The notes beneath the pieces were generated by a model. The model was given only the letters and a program-made list of their open reading frames with translations, had not been told where the DNA came from and made no database searches. A stretch of DNA of 64,000 bases from Anaerolineaceae bacterium (GTDB lineage Bacteria; Chloroflexota; Anaerolineae; Anaerolineales; Anaerolineaceae): NCBI GenBank assembly GCA_016841525.1, contig JAENYZ010000006.1, forward strand, positions 116,509-180,508, given 5' to 3'. Position 1 is the stretch's first letter. The number at the start of each line of letters is the position of its first letter. Shown piece by piece: positions 1 to 7,073 of the stretch. A program made the position numbers and the translations under genes.

Positions 1-465
1 GGATTGATAGCAAGCTTGTTGAAAAGCAGACTCATCGTTTGAAGCGCTTTTGTTTTGATAAGCAATAATAAATTCGGGAAGTGCGGTTAAAAGTTCGTGA
101 TCTTTTAAGTGCTGAAAGGGATCTTTTCTATGCCATGGTCCGGGTTGAAAGTATTGCACTGCCTCAAGGACCCTGCGGAAAAAGAAGGTTTCTGCGAAAA
201 TCCAGGGAATATTCAGCCAGCTATTACCAATATAGGGATGGACATCCAGGTCCCATATTGGCCTATCGCTGGTTTGCTCTTGAAGCGGTTTTATTTGCCC
301 GCTTATCATCTCAGATTTTAGATCGAGTAAAGCTTTTTGAATTTGTGGTGGGTAATCGTACTGGTTTAATAAATTATCGATTATTCCAGGTTTTAATTCT
401 TCGATTGTTTTCCGAGCAAAGGAGCCAGTTTCTGATGTCATGATGGGCGGCGGCAATGCTGTCAT
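1..465 (-). CDS. DUF89/ARMT1-like damage-control phosphatase family protein, 3' end missing
   Basis: This reading frame starts at an ATG at 463-465 and stays open for 155 codons to the left edge, so the C-terminal part, with the metal-binding phosphatase core, is outside the window. An AGGAG Shine-Dalgarno lies 6 bases before the ATG. The N-terminus has GSFARKTI near residues 14-21 and a W-x-x-x-PWIFAETFFFRR stretch near 85-101. From memory these match the helical N-terminal region of the ARMT1/DUF89 family (compare GSFAYLTI and SPWLLVECYMYRR in the human protein). Characterised members are metal-dependent phosphatases acting on sugar phosphates or damaged metabolites. The substrate here is unknown. 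Frames on the plus strand in this stretch are shadows of this gene. Confidence 0.75.
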   Translation of the reverse strand, partial: MTALPPPIMTSETGSFARKTIEELKPGIIDNLLNQYDYPPQIQKALLDLKSEMISGQIKPLQEQTSDRPIWDLDVHPYIGNSWLNIPWIFAETFFFRRVLEAVQYFQPGPWHRKDPFQHLKDHELLTALPEFIIAYQNKSASNDESAFQQACYQS

Positions 466-662
466 ATATTTCTCCTGACTTTCTGAGTGCGGTTATTTTT
501 ATAATTATAGTAGTATTTATTACAATCTTTTTAGCTTAATCTCTTCTGGTCCGATAGCTTGAATAATTATACAGAAGCTTCGAATATTTTCAAACAACAG
601 TGGTCCAGGATTTTTTGTATTTATCCAGAATGTTTGAAGTATCATCATTTGACTGTAAAAAT

Positions 663-685
663 TGATTGATAAATTAAATTAATCA
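663..685. promoter_or_regulatory. Candidate operator upstream of feoA (imperfect AT-rich palindrome)
   Basis: A 23-bp element begins TGATT and ends AATCA, with an AT-rich imperfectly symmetrical centre. It lies 27 bp upstream of the feoA -35 box. Its composition resembles metal-responsive (Fur/DtxR-type) operators and the downstream genes import ferrous iron. The symmetry is short, and AT-rich DNA gives such elements by chance, so this is only a suggestion. Confidence 0.25.
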
Positions 686-712
686 GATTGATAAAATTTC
701 ATAAGGTGATTC

Positions 713-741
713 TTGACTGAATCCCTTCCAAACGTTAAAAT
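713..741 (+). promoter_or_regulatory. Sigma-70-type promoter of the feoAB operon
   Basis: TTGACT at 713-718 and TAAAAT at 736-741 are separated by exactly 17 bp. Transcription would start near 748, about 20 bp before the feoA ATG at 767. No other promoter-like pair in this spacer is as good. Confidence 0.7.
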
Positions 742-766
742 ACTGGAAATTATTATTAGAGGCTAA

Positions 767-991
767 ATGAATTTATTAGGTGCACCTAAAGGTAAGGCAG
801 TGCGTGTTGTTGATTATACCGGGGGGAAGGGCGTGAGCTTTAAATTGCGGCAATTGGGCCTGTGTCCCGGCCGAGAGGTCAAAGTTCTACGGTATGCACC
901 GATGGGTGGGCCGATCATGGTTGATATTGACGGCCGATCTGTGGCCTTGGGCAGGGGGATTGCATCTCGGGTTAAAGTCGAGAAAATTTGA
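767..991 (+). CDS. feoA: FeoA, ferrous iron transport accessory protein
   Basis: A 74-residue protein of one SH3-like FeoA domain. It has the usual hydrophobic pattern, a GVSFKLRQLGLCPG segment near residues 23-36 and a closing GRSVALGRGIASRVKV strand. FeoA is a small cytoplasmic partner of FeoB and is thought to modulate Fe(II) uptake. Its stop codon TGA overlaps the feoB ATG by one base (TGATG), which indicates translational coupling. The ribosome binding site is weak. Length and position are normal for the family. Confidence 0.93.
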   Translation: MNLLGAPKGKAVRVVDYTGGKGVSFKLRQLGLCPGREVKVLRYAPMGGPIMVDIDGRSVALGRGIASRVKVEKI

Positions 992-2904
992 TGCGATTTG
1001 GATTAATTGGTCAGCCCAACTGCGGGAAAAGTACATTATTTAACCAAATTGCTGGTTACAAAGCAGAAACTGGCAATTTTAGCGGCACCACAGTGACATT
1101 TACAGAAAGCAAGGTCCGATTGCTGGGGCAGGTTGTTGATGTTGTGGATTTGCCTGGCACCTACACATTAGCAGGTACAAACCCTGCAGAGCGTGAAGTT
1201 ATAAAATATTTAACATCAAACGAAGTTGACGTTGTTGTTAATGTTCTGGATGCCTCACGTTTGTCCCATGGTTTGGCAATGACTGTTGAATTATTAGAGC
1301 TTGAAATCCCTCTTGTGATTGCATTAAATATGATGGATGAAGCCGACAGGATGGGCATTCTTGTTGATGTCAGGGCACTGGAAGAATTTTTGGGTGCGCC
1401 TGTTGTTCCAATGATCGCTTCCAAGGGTCGCGGCATTCAACCGTTGTTCACCAAAGCTTTTCAGGTTGGCAAAGATGACAAAATTCCCGTTCAACCCAGA
1501 TACAGTGAGGATATTGAAACTTATTTAACTATTCTCGAAACCAATCTCAAAAATGTTAAGAGCTATTTGAAGCCGAGGGCTTTAGCCATCAAATTAATTG
1601 AAGGCGATGAAGCTATCCTGAAGGATGTACTCGATCAGAAGCCGGAAATCCAGGATGACCTGAGATCTATTCGAGAAGGTTTGCGGCATACGCGAGGTCA
1701 ATCCTCTGATTGGGTGATCAGTGGAGAACGAAGTTCCCTGGCAGAACAGATTGCGAACAGAATCATCAAACAAGGTAAGCGGCATGTCACTTTTCGTGAC
1801 AAATTGGACGATATTCTTCTCCATCCGCTTTTGGGTTATGTATTTTTAGTTCTTATTTTATATTTGTTCTTCCAAGCAGTCTACAGCCTGGGGGGCTTAA
1901 TTGAGACGCCATTGATGGCATTGTTTGAGCAATTGGAAACCTGGGCGGTCAGTTTATTAGGTGAAAATCAAAACATCATAACTGAATTAGTGATTGGCAT
2001 GATCCAGGGTGTTGCAGGCGGTGTGGCAATTGTCCTGCCGTACCTGGTGCCTTTTTTGATAGGTTTGGGCGTTTTGGAAGATGTAGGATATCTGCCTCGC
2101 GTTGCCTTCTTAATGGACTCCTTGATGCACAAAATTGGGCTTCATGGCAAATCCATTGTTCCCTTCATTCTTGGTTTTGGCTGTAATGTGCCGGCGATTA
2201 TGTCCACACGGATTTTGGAGGATAAGCGGGAGCGTTTTATTTCAGCAGCATTGTCCACGTTGGTACCCTGTGCTGCCCGATTATCCGTCGTCTTCGGACT
2301 GGTTGCTTTTTATCTGGGGCCTGCTCTTGCCCTTGGAATTTATCTATTCAATCTTTTTGTCATTGCCCTCACCGCGAAAATTCTTTCTAAACTTGTTCCG
2401 GACAATTCACCTGGTTTGATATTAGAGATGCCGGTGTACCGGGTTCCGACACTTCGAACGGTGTTAAACAAAGCCTGGTGGCGCATTCGGGAGTTTATCG
2501 TAGAAGCATGGCCGTTATTGATTGTTGGCAGCATCGTCCTGGCGATTTTGAACCATCTTAATATCGCCTTTTATTTGAATACCCTGGTCAGACCGCTCTC
2601 CTGGCTTTTAGGTTTGCCACAGGAAGTTGGCGTTCCATTGATATTTGGCGTATTGCGTAAGGAATTATCCCTGGTCATGCTGGGGCAGGCTTTAGGAAGT
2701 ATGTCATTTTCTGATGTGCTGACGCCAGTCCAAATGGTGACCTATGCCGTATTTGTGGTTTTTTACATTCCATGTTTGGCCACTATGGTTGTGATACGAA
2801 AAGAATTAGGGACCAAAGCGATGTGGTATATCGCAGCGATGACAATTGTTATTGCTACAATGGCAGCGTTATTCGCCCGTGGAATTACAGAAATATTTTT
2901 TTAG
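991..2904 (+). CDS. feoB: FeoB, ferrous iron transporter with G-protein domain
   Basis: A 637-residue inner-membrane Fe(II) transporter. The N-terminal GTPase has G1 GQPNCGKS (residues 7-14), G3 DLPG (about 53-56) and G4 NMMD (about 113-116). A helical region follows, then a polytopic membrane domain from about residue 280. Two Gate-type segments are visible: GFGCNVPAIMSTRILEDKRE with PCAARLSVVFG, and the later LIFGVLRKELSLVML. The ATG at 991 is preferred over the in-frame TTG at 988 because it overlaps the feoA stop. At 637 residues it is somewhat shorter than many FeoB proteins (about 650-800). No FeoC-like gene follows. Confidence 0.95.
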   Translation: MRFGLIGQPNCGKSTLFNQIAGYKAETGNFSGTTVTFTESKVRLLGQVVDVVDLPGTYTLAGTNPAEREVIKYLTSNEVDVVVNVLDASRLSHGLAMTVELLELEIPLVIALNMMDEADRMGILVDVRALEEFLGAPVVPMIASKGRGIQPLFTKAFQVGKDDKIPVQPRYSEDIETYLTILETNLKNVKSYLKPRALAIKLIEGDEAILKDVLDQKPEIQDDLRSIREGLRHTRGQSSDWVISGERSSLAEQIANRIIKQGKRHVTFRDKLDDILLHPLLGYVFLVLILYLFFQAVYSLGGLIETPLMALFEQLETWAVSLLGENQNIITELVIGMIQGVAGGVAIVLPYLVPFLIGLGVLEDVGYLPRVAFLMDSLMHKIGLHGKSIVPFILGFGCNVPAIMSTRILEDKRERFISAALSTLVPCAARLSVVFGLVAFYLGPALALGIYLFNLFVIALTAKILSKLVPDNSPGLILEMPVYRVPTLRTVLNKAWWRIREFIVEAWPLLIVGSIVLAILNHLNIAFYLNTLVRPLSWLLGLPQEVGVPLIFGVLRKELSLVMLGQALGSMSFSDVLTPVQMVTYAVFVVFYIPCLATMVVIRKELGTKAMWYIAAMTIVIATMAALFARGITEIFF

Positions 2905-2913
2905 CAGGTGATG

Positions 2914-3486
2914 ATGGCAAAATTTGACCATTTTAATTTGATCAGCCCACTATACGATTTTGTTTTTGGCAGGCGAGTTGATAATGAAATTGTTGACTTA
3001 GCTGATACTGCTGAAGATCAGGTAGTGCTTGATGTCGGTGGCGGCACTGGCAGGGTCAGTTTGCTTTTCAAAGAGAAGGTTAAGAATGTCATAATCGCAG
3101 ATTCCTCTGTTAATATGCTCAAAGAAGCCCAGGAAAAAGGTCTGTCCATCGTCAATTCCAACTCCGAGTGCTTGCCTTTCCCCGATGAATCAATTCATCG
3201 AGTTATAATGGTAGATGCTTTTCATCATGTAAAAAACCAGCATGATACAATTGAAGAAATGTGGCGGGTTCTTAAAACGGATGGTTTCATCATCATTGAA
3301 GAACCGGATATCAATAATTTCTATGTTAAATTAATAGCGGTAGGAGAAAAATTATTATTGATGCGCAGCCATTTTGTATCTCCATCTCGCATTGCAGAAA
3401 TGGGGGATTTTGATGGTAGGGCTGCTGTCGATATTACTCGCAGTAAGGGTAATGCCTGGATCAGGATAAAAAAGGAGAAAGTTTAA
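2914..3486 (+). CDS. Class I SAM-dependent methyltransferase (UbiE-like fold)
   Basis: About 190 residues. Motif I LDVGGGTGRVS near residues 36-46 binds SAM, an acidic IADSS strand follows, and the post-motif DAFHHV and LKTDGFIIIEEP segments are typical of the Methyltransf_11 group. The start could be 2908 (GTG), 2911 or 2914. The ATG at 2914 has the best spacing to the upstream AGGTG. It begins ten bases after the feoB stop and abuts the SCP2-domain gene, so all four genes probably share the feo transcript. The substrate is unknown. Pairing with a lipid-binding SCP2 domain hints at a hydrophobic substrate, but that is inference. Confidence 0.8.
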   Translation: MAKFDHFNLISPLYDFVFGRRVDNEIVDLADTAEDQVVLDVGGGTGRVSLLFKEKVKNVIIADSSVNMLKEAQEKGLSIVNSNSECLPFPDESIHRVIMVDAFHHVKNQHDTIEEMWRVLKTDGFIIIEEPDINNFYVKLIAVGEKLLLMRSHFVSPSRIAEMGDFDGRAAVDITRSKGNAWIRIKKEKV

Positions 3487-3819
3487 ATGGAAGAATTGAA
3501 TGTCAGTCAAATTATGAAGCGAATTCCGGAATATTTTAATCCTGAGGAGGCAAAAGGGATTGAAGCGGTCGTGCAATGTTTCTTTTCAGGGGAACAGGCA
3601 TCCAACTGGTTTGTCGTCATTAAAGACCAAACTTGTGAAGTTGAAGAGGGTCAGACTGATCATCCTGACATCACCATCAAAGCAAAAGGGGAAGAGGGAG
3701 TTAAGTTGTTCACAGGTGAAATGGATCCGATGCGTGCGTTTTTACTACGAAAAGTTAAGGTAAGCGGCGATATGGCATTGGGGATGAAATTATTAAATTT
3801 ATTTGATCGTCCATATTAA
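3487..3819 (+). CDS. SCP2 sterol-binding-domain protein
   Basis: A 110-residue protein made of a single SCP2-like domain. Visible features are NWFVVIKDQTCEVEEG, then a D-I-T-I-K-A strand and a GEMDPMRAFLLRKVKVSGDM segment, which is the usual end of the fold (a step of the type KVKVSGDMALGMKL). The family forms a hydrophobic pocket and binds fatty-acyl or other lipids. It directly follows the methyltransferase stop codon (TAA then ATG), so the two are translationally coupled. There is no signal peptide, so it is cytoplasmic. The role beside feoAB is not known. Confidence 0.8.
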   Translation: MEELNVSQIMKRIPEYFNPEEAKGIEAVVQCFFSGEQASNWFVVIKDQTCEVEEGQTDHPDITIKAKGEEGVKLFTGEMDPMRAFLLRKVKVSGDMALGMKLLNLFDRPY

Positions 3820-3860
3820 GACTTACATCATTGCATTATTAAAGCAGTTACTTACCATTT

Positions 3861-4208
3861 CTAATACAGCCCCCAATCATCTGCGAGCCCTTCTTCCATC
3901 ATTGTAGGGTCCCAGGTTTCACGCCCATAGTTAATTTTTGTTGGCATTTCAAGAATCGTTTCCGCCTTCTTTCTGGTGCTTTCCATTATGGAAGGCCCAT
4001 AAGGGCAGAATGGTGTTGTCAGGATCATAGTAATAACTGCGTGGTCAGATTTAACTTCAATATTTCTAACCAATCCAAGCTCCAAAATATTCAAGCCTAA
4101 CTCAGGGTCAATTATCTCGCTCAAGCCATCTTCCAGGGCAGGAACATAATCAGGATGTGAGTTTTCGATGTCCCAGATTGGCATATTATCAATGCTGTTG
4201 TCGTTCAT
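3861..4208 (-). CDS. MIP18/DUF59 family (SufT-like) Fe-S assembly protein
   Basis: About 115 residues. The core IIDPELGLNILELGLVRNIEV followed by a TTPFCPYGPSIMEST segment is the DUF59/MIP18 signature: a conserved D-P-E start and one reactive Cys in the T-x-x-x-C-P context. SufT-like members act as accessory factors in Fe-S protein maturation. The ATG at 4206-4208 is chosen because GGAGAG lies seven bases upstream; a longer frame would overlap the preceding gene. The C-terminus carries an extra WDPTMMEEGLADDWGLY tail that I do not recognise as a domain. It is 16 bp downstream of the SufR-like gene and certainly in its operon, which supports a Fe-S role. Confidence 0.85.
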   Translation of the reverse strand: MNDNSIDNMPIWDIENSHPDYVPALEDGLSEIIDPELGLNILELGLVRNIEVKSDHAVITMILTTPFCPYGPSIMESTRKKAETILEMPTKINYGRETWDPTMMEEGLADDWGLY

Positions 4209-4224
4209 GTTTCTCTCCATTTTT

Positions 4225-4833
4225 TTATTCTGAAATCTGATATGTACAGCGCTCATCGCCATCAAGGATACATGTCACTTTTTTGACGGGGGTTGAAAGA
4301 AATTCTGAAATCAGATGCATATCTAAATTGCAAATCTCAGGATAATCTTTACCCACCTGGAAATAGGGACAGGATAAGGATGAAATTTCGTAGGAGTCAT
4401 TGCCCTTCTCATACTCAATAATGAAACCTTCACGAGTCAGGACTTGTTTAAGGGTTTCGATTCTTGCATCTAAAGTTTTTCCATCGAGGTCTTCTTTATG
4501 CGCTTGCGCCATCACAATTCCAATTTCACTAAACAGAGATTCCACTTCCTCTTCCGACATTTTGTCTTTTAAAGTACCAATTAGGCGTTTGGTCAGACGA
4601 AGGTAACTGGTAGGAAATTTCTCAACGCCTTCATCAGTTAATGAATAAATCAATCTTGGCCGACCTACCCCATGCCGCTCCTCAGAAGATACAACTAGAT
4701 CATCTGCTTCCAGAGAGGTGAGATGGTGCCTGATGGATATCCCATTGATACCAACTGCATCTGCGAGATCGTTTATCGTCGAACCGGGATAGGATAGCAA
4801 TGTGTGCAATATTTTTTCGCGTGTGCTTTTCAT
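4225..4833 (-). CDS. SufR-like Fe-S cluster-sensing HTH repressor (candidate)
   Basis: A 202-residue regulator. Residues 1-70 form a winged helix (STINDLADAVGINGISIRHHLTSLE, then a GVGRPRLIYSLT wing) as in ArsR/SufR-type proteins. The C-terminal half ends with cysteines C155, C168, C188 and C196. The C155-X12-C168-X27-C196 spacing agrees with what I recall for the [4Fe-4S] ligands of actinobacterial SufR. The operon partner is SufT-like, and the sufCBD operon lies 2.2 kb away. In known systems SufR represses suf genes when it carries a cluster and releases them when the cluster is lost. Function is inferred from the cysteine pattern, the context and the shared promoter motif. Confidence 0.75.
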   Translation of the reverse strand: MKSTREKILHTLLSYPGSTINDLADAVGINGISIRHHLTSLEADDLVVSSEERHGVGRPRLIYSLTDEGVEKFPTSYLRLTKRLIGTLKDKMSEEEVESLFSEIGIVMAQAHKEDLDGKTLDARIETLKQVLTREGFIIEYEKGNDSYEISSLSCPYFQVGKDYPEICNLDMHLISEFLSTPVKKVTCILDGDERCTYQISE

Positions 4834-4884
4834 AATTTAAACCTAAAAATAACGATAGAAATACTCCGAATTCATTTGATGGTG

Positions 4885-4914
4885 ATTTTAGCACGCAAGG
4901 GATAATGTTGTCAA
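4885..4914 (-). promoter_or_regulatory. Promoter of the sufR-like/sufT-like operon
   Basis: On the minus strand a perfect TTGACA -35 box (4909-4914) and a TAAAAT -10 box (4885-4890) are separated by 18 bp. The start point would fall near 4878, roughly 45 bp before the regulator ATG at 4833. The -35 box touches the large palindrome listed next, so a bound repressor would block RNA polymerase. Confidence 0.7.
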
Positions 4915-4939
4915 TATTTAAGATATTTATCTTAAATAT
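4914..4939. promoter_or_regulatory. Perfect 12-bp inverted repeat: probable autoregulatory operator of the SufR-like protein
   Basis: Arms ATATTTAAGATA (4914-4925) and TATCTTAAATAT (4928-4939) are exact inverted complements separated by TT, a 26-bp operator-like element. It overlaps the first base of the -35 box of the leftward promoter. One half of it, extended through the -35 box (4909-4925), recurs with one mismatch at 6961-6977 over the -35 box of sufC. Confidence 0.7.
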
Positions 4940-4962
4940 CCTGAACAGTTTTGTTTCTTAAC

Positions 4963-4996
4963 AAAAAAGATGCCCATTGTGAAATGAGCATCTTTT
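4963..4996 (-). terminator. Rho-independent terminator of the LysM/DAK2-like operon
   Basis: A 12-bp stem (AAGATGCCCATT at 4967-4978 against AATGAGCATCTT at 4983-4994, one mismatch) has a 4-base loop. On the minus strand it is followed by a run of T. It lies about 20 bp after the stop of the gene ending at 5015. Confidence 0.75.
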
Positions 4997-5014
4997 GTGT
5001 TTAATAAGATGGGT

Positions 5015-5728
5015 TTATTTGTTCAGGCTGCCCACAAAATTCATAATCGTAGAAGCGACAATAGAGCCAGATTGTGCACGATGGCTTGATTTGCCCATTG
5101 GGCTTGCTGCCATCAAGGCGCTCATTATTGCCTCCATGTTGCTGTCACCCGATTGTTTGGATTGGAAATAAGCCATCCCAGCCTGCATTAAGTCATCCAG
5201 CCCCAGGGATTGATCTGAATCAGCTTGTTCGCTGGTTTGTCCTGTTAAACCTGATAATAAGGACCCAAGAATATTGTCGGTTTGTGACGATTGGTTTGAT
5301 GGTGTAGGCTTGCTGGATTGCCCAGCAAAACCAGATAATAATGAACCTAAAATATTGTCACTTTGGGCTTGTGGTTTTGGTTCAGGCTGTTCTACACCTA
5401 GAAGACTTTGCAGCAAAACACTCATTGATTTTTCATTCAGATCTTGCCCTGACAGGTTTCTGGCAGCATTTTCAAGGCCATGAGCGTAAAGCTTAGCTGA
5501 TCCACTGTTTGTTTTTTCTTTTACAACCTGACTTGCATAGGCAAGCTGGTCTTCCACGGGTTTCCCAGATCGTTTTGCAACAGCATTTTGTGCCAGGTTG
5601 AAAATTTGGACCATGTTATCGCCGTGGTTATGGTTGTAGGAATCAGCTTCGTTTAATGTTTCTTTGTTTTGGGCAAGCTGCTTGGTGATGCTTCCAAACA
5701 ATGTCGCGAGGTCTATCGAGCTTGCCAT
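5015..5728 (-). CDS. DAK2-like small protein with duplicated Gly/Ser-rich segment
   Basis: 237 residues. The first 100 residues contain LNEADSYNHNHGDNMVQIF, resembling the start of a DAK2/DhaL helical domain (ALN..DSxxGDHGDNM), but the protein is far too short for a full Dak kinase and has no DAK1 partner. The middle carries two near-identical units, DNILGSLLSGFAGQ (about 125-138) and DNILGSLLSGLTGQ (about 150-163), each in Gln/Ser-rich linker sequence. The C-terminal third is Ser/Met/Ala-rich. There is no signal peptide. The stop of the LysM gene is two bases upstream, so the pair is co-transcribed. Similar short DAK2-annotated proteins occur, as I recall, in Chloroflexota. The biochemical role is unknown. 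Confidence 0.6.
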   Translation of the reverse strand: MASSIDLATLFGSITKQLAQNKETLNEADSYNHNHGDNMVQIFNLAQNAVAKRSGKPVEDQLAYASQVVKEKTNSGSAKLYAHGLENAARNLSGQDLNEKSMSVLLQSLLGVEQPEPKPQAQSDNILGSLLSGFAGQSSKPTPSNQSSQTDNILGSLLSGLTGQTSEQADSDQSLGLDDLMQAGMAYFQSKQSGDSNMEAIMSALMAASPMGKSSHRAQSGSIVASTIMNFVGSLNK

Positions 5729-5729
5729 C

Positions 5730-6227
5730 TTAGTCTTTTAAATCCTCTGGTAATTCAGGGATTTCAAGTTCCATGCCTTCACGGACATTTCTTTCATTTC
5801 CCTGAAGTGCTTCTTTGTTTTGTTCAAGGATCAATTGCCAGTAGGGTGGGGTAGCATGCTTGTAATATTTCAGAGCCAGGTGGCTTAAGGTTTCACCAGC
5901 GGCAACTTTGTGGGTTGTCATGACCTTTGTTTCCTTTGCTTGTTCCAGTCCAGCCATTCGCTCTTCTTTAATTTTTCTTCGGGCATCAATCATTTTTTCG
6001 CGTTCTGCTTCTCTAAGTTTTGCTTCAAGTTCTTTGATGCGTTTTTCTGCTGCGTCAGCTTCGGCAGAGACTTTGGATTTATCTCTGTTCTGATCTAAAA
6101 GTGATTTTATCGCTTTCTTAGAAGCTTCTAATTCTTCTTCTAATTTTGCAATTTCCTCTTTTTCGTCTTTGCTGGAAAATGCATCGGTTACCTTACCGAA
6201 AATACCTTTTTTCTCTTTATCAGCCAT
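5730..6227 (-). CDS. Cytoplasmic coiled-coil protein with C-terminal LysM domain
   Basis: 165 residues with three parts. There is a charged N-terminus (KGIFGKVTDAF), then a long Lys/Glu-rich heptad region (about 22-100) that predicts a coiled coil, then a LysM domain (about 105-160; HKVAAGETLSHLALKYY, ending in GMELEIPEL). LysM normally binds N-acetylglucosamine polymers. Here there is no signal peptide or membrane segment, so the domain may serve inside the cell, for example in polymer or stress-body organisation, which is inference. A GGAG Shine-Dalgarno precedes the ATG. It leads a two-gene operon with the DAK2-like gene. Confidence 0.75.
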   Translation of the reverse strand: MADKEKKGIFGKVTDAFSSKDEKEEIAKLEEELEASKKAIKSLLDQNRDKSKVSAEADAAEKRIKELEAKLREAEREKMIDARRKIKEERMAGLEQAKETKVMTTHKVAAGETLSHLALKYYKHATPPYWQLILEQNKEALQGNERNVREGMELEIPELPEDLKD

Positions 6228-6544
6228 TTTAACTCCTTTGTTTTTTTATTTGACTAAATTAATTTTACCTCATTGAATTTCATAATATATATATAATTTG
6301 TTAGAATTGTCTTTTTGGTGTTTTTTATATCGTTTCTAATAGCAGGAAACGACCGGTTTTGCAAAATGTTCTTACATTAATTGGCTTCGTACAAAGAGGT
6401 TGTTTCCCGATGATATTTACCTAAGGAAATAAAAATTTTAGTCGTTACAGGGATTGTTTGAACGTGCATTGAGGATTTTTTTGCAATATTTATAGTTTTA
6501 TTATAAAATATATATCCAAGGTAAATTATTCTTCAGGAGGAATG
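6228..6544. other. Divergent AT-rich intergenic region
   Basis: About 317 bp between the leftward LysM gene and the rightward small membrane protein. It is very AT-rich, including an (AT)n stretch near 6283-6296. Apart from the promoter-like pair at 6481-6509 I see no gene, RNA or strong hairpin. Confidence 0.55.
6481..6509 (+). promoter_or_regulatory. Probable promoter of the small membrane protein gene
   Basis: TTGCAA (6481-6486) and TAAAAT (6504-6509) are spaced by 17 bp. They lie about 36 bp upstream of the ATG at 6545, which has a full AGGAGG Shine-Dalgarno (6535-6540). Confidence 0.45.
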
Positions 6545-6715
6545 ATGAAACTAAATGCTCCAAAAAACATTACATGGATTATCGCGTTGGTATTAGGACT
6601 TTTGGCAATATTATCAAGATTTACTTCATTGCCAATTATTACAGATAATAATTTTTGGGTCCTGGCAATTGGTTGGGCATTATTAATTCTTGCCACTTAT
6701 CTGAAGGATCTATAA
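6545..6715 (+). CDS. Small two-helix membrane protein (56 residues)
   Basis: A short gene with a perfect AGGAGG ribosome binding site. The product has two predicted transmembrane helices, TWIIALVLGLLAILSRF (about residues 10-26) and FWVLAIGWALLILATYL (about 37-53). They are joined by a short polar loop with TSLPIITDNN, and the C-terminus KDL is cytosolic or surface-exposed. An upstream in-frame ATG at 6542 would add one Met. I do not recognise a named family. The layout suggests a conserved small integral membrane protein of unknown role. It appears monocistronic. Confidence 0.75.
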   Translation: MKLNAPKNITWIIALVLGLLAILSRFTSLPIITDNNFWVLAIGWALLILATYLKDL

Positions 6716-6791
6716 CCTATCATTAGAGTCTTTTTATCGCTTTATCGATAGGATCTTCAAAGATTCTGTTTAAGTAGGGCTTAAATTATTT

Positions 6792-6830
6792 ATTAGCACG
6801 CTTTGGGTTGATATATCAAGGTGTGCTAAT
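6792..6830. repeat. Inverted repeat between the small membrane gene and sufC
   Basis: ATTAGCAC (6792-6799) pairs exactly with GTGCTAAT (6823-6830). The enclosed sequence contains the self-complementary TTGATATATCAA. No T-run follows in either direction, so it is a poor intrinsic terminator. It may be an operator or an RNA structure. Confidence 0.4.
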
Positions 6831-6960
6831 TTAAGTTAAATTTAGTCGTCAATTTACAATTTTTTTTAATAGGTGGTTTAATCGCAAAAAAATTAGTTGG
6901 TGGGAGTCGAAAACCTAATTGTTTTTATAGGTGTGTAATATCAATAATTTATTATATTTT

Positions 6961-7000
6961 TATGTTAAATATTGACACTTAAAATTACGCATGCTATAAT
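6961..7000 (+). promoter_or_regulatory. Consensus promoter of sufCBD with overlapping operator-like motif
   Basis: TTGACA (6972-6977), 17 bp, TATAAT (6995-7000) is a perfect sigma-70 consensus promoter, about 74 bp before the sufC ATG. Such a strong promoter usually needs repression. The 17 bases ending in the -35 box (6961-6977, TATGTTAAATATTGACA) match the sufR-like promoter at 16 of 17 positions. They also contain the short palindrome TGTyAA-N3-TTrACA (6963-6977). Confidence 0.8.
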
Positions 7001-7073
7001 TCGGATGCTTAATTCTATTATGATAAATCAGATAAAATTGGTAATTAAAAAATCTTGCCTTTGAGGAGATTAA

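Larger units (their letters stand above)
466..766. other. Divergent intergenic region, AT-rich
   Basis: This 301-bp spacer separates the leftward DUF89-like gene from the rightward feo operon. I see no credible coding frame. The right part holds the feo promoter and a possible operator, listed separately. The left part (466-660) must contain the promoter of the leftward gene, but I found no convincing -35/-10 pair there. Confidence 0.6.
6716..7073. other. Intergenic region upstream of sufC
   Basis: About 358 bp of AT-rich DNA. It holds a long-loop hairpin at 6792-6830 and the suf promoter at 6972-7000. No coding frame with a ribosome binding site is visible. The distance between the two leaves room for further regulation that I cannot identify. 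Confidence 0.55.

Noticed and set aside
81..443. Rightward open frames at the left end
   Set aside because: They overlap a longer leftward frame with a good ribosome binding site and clear DUF89/ARMT1-like sequence.
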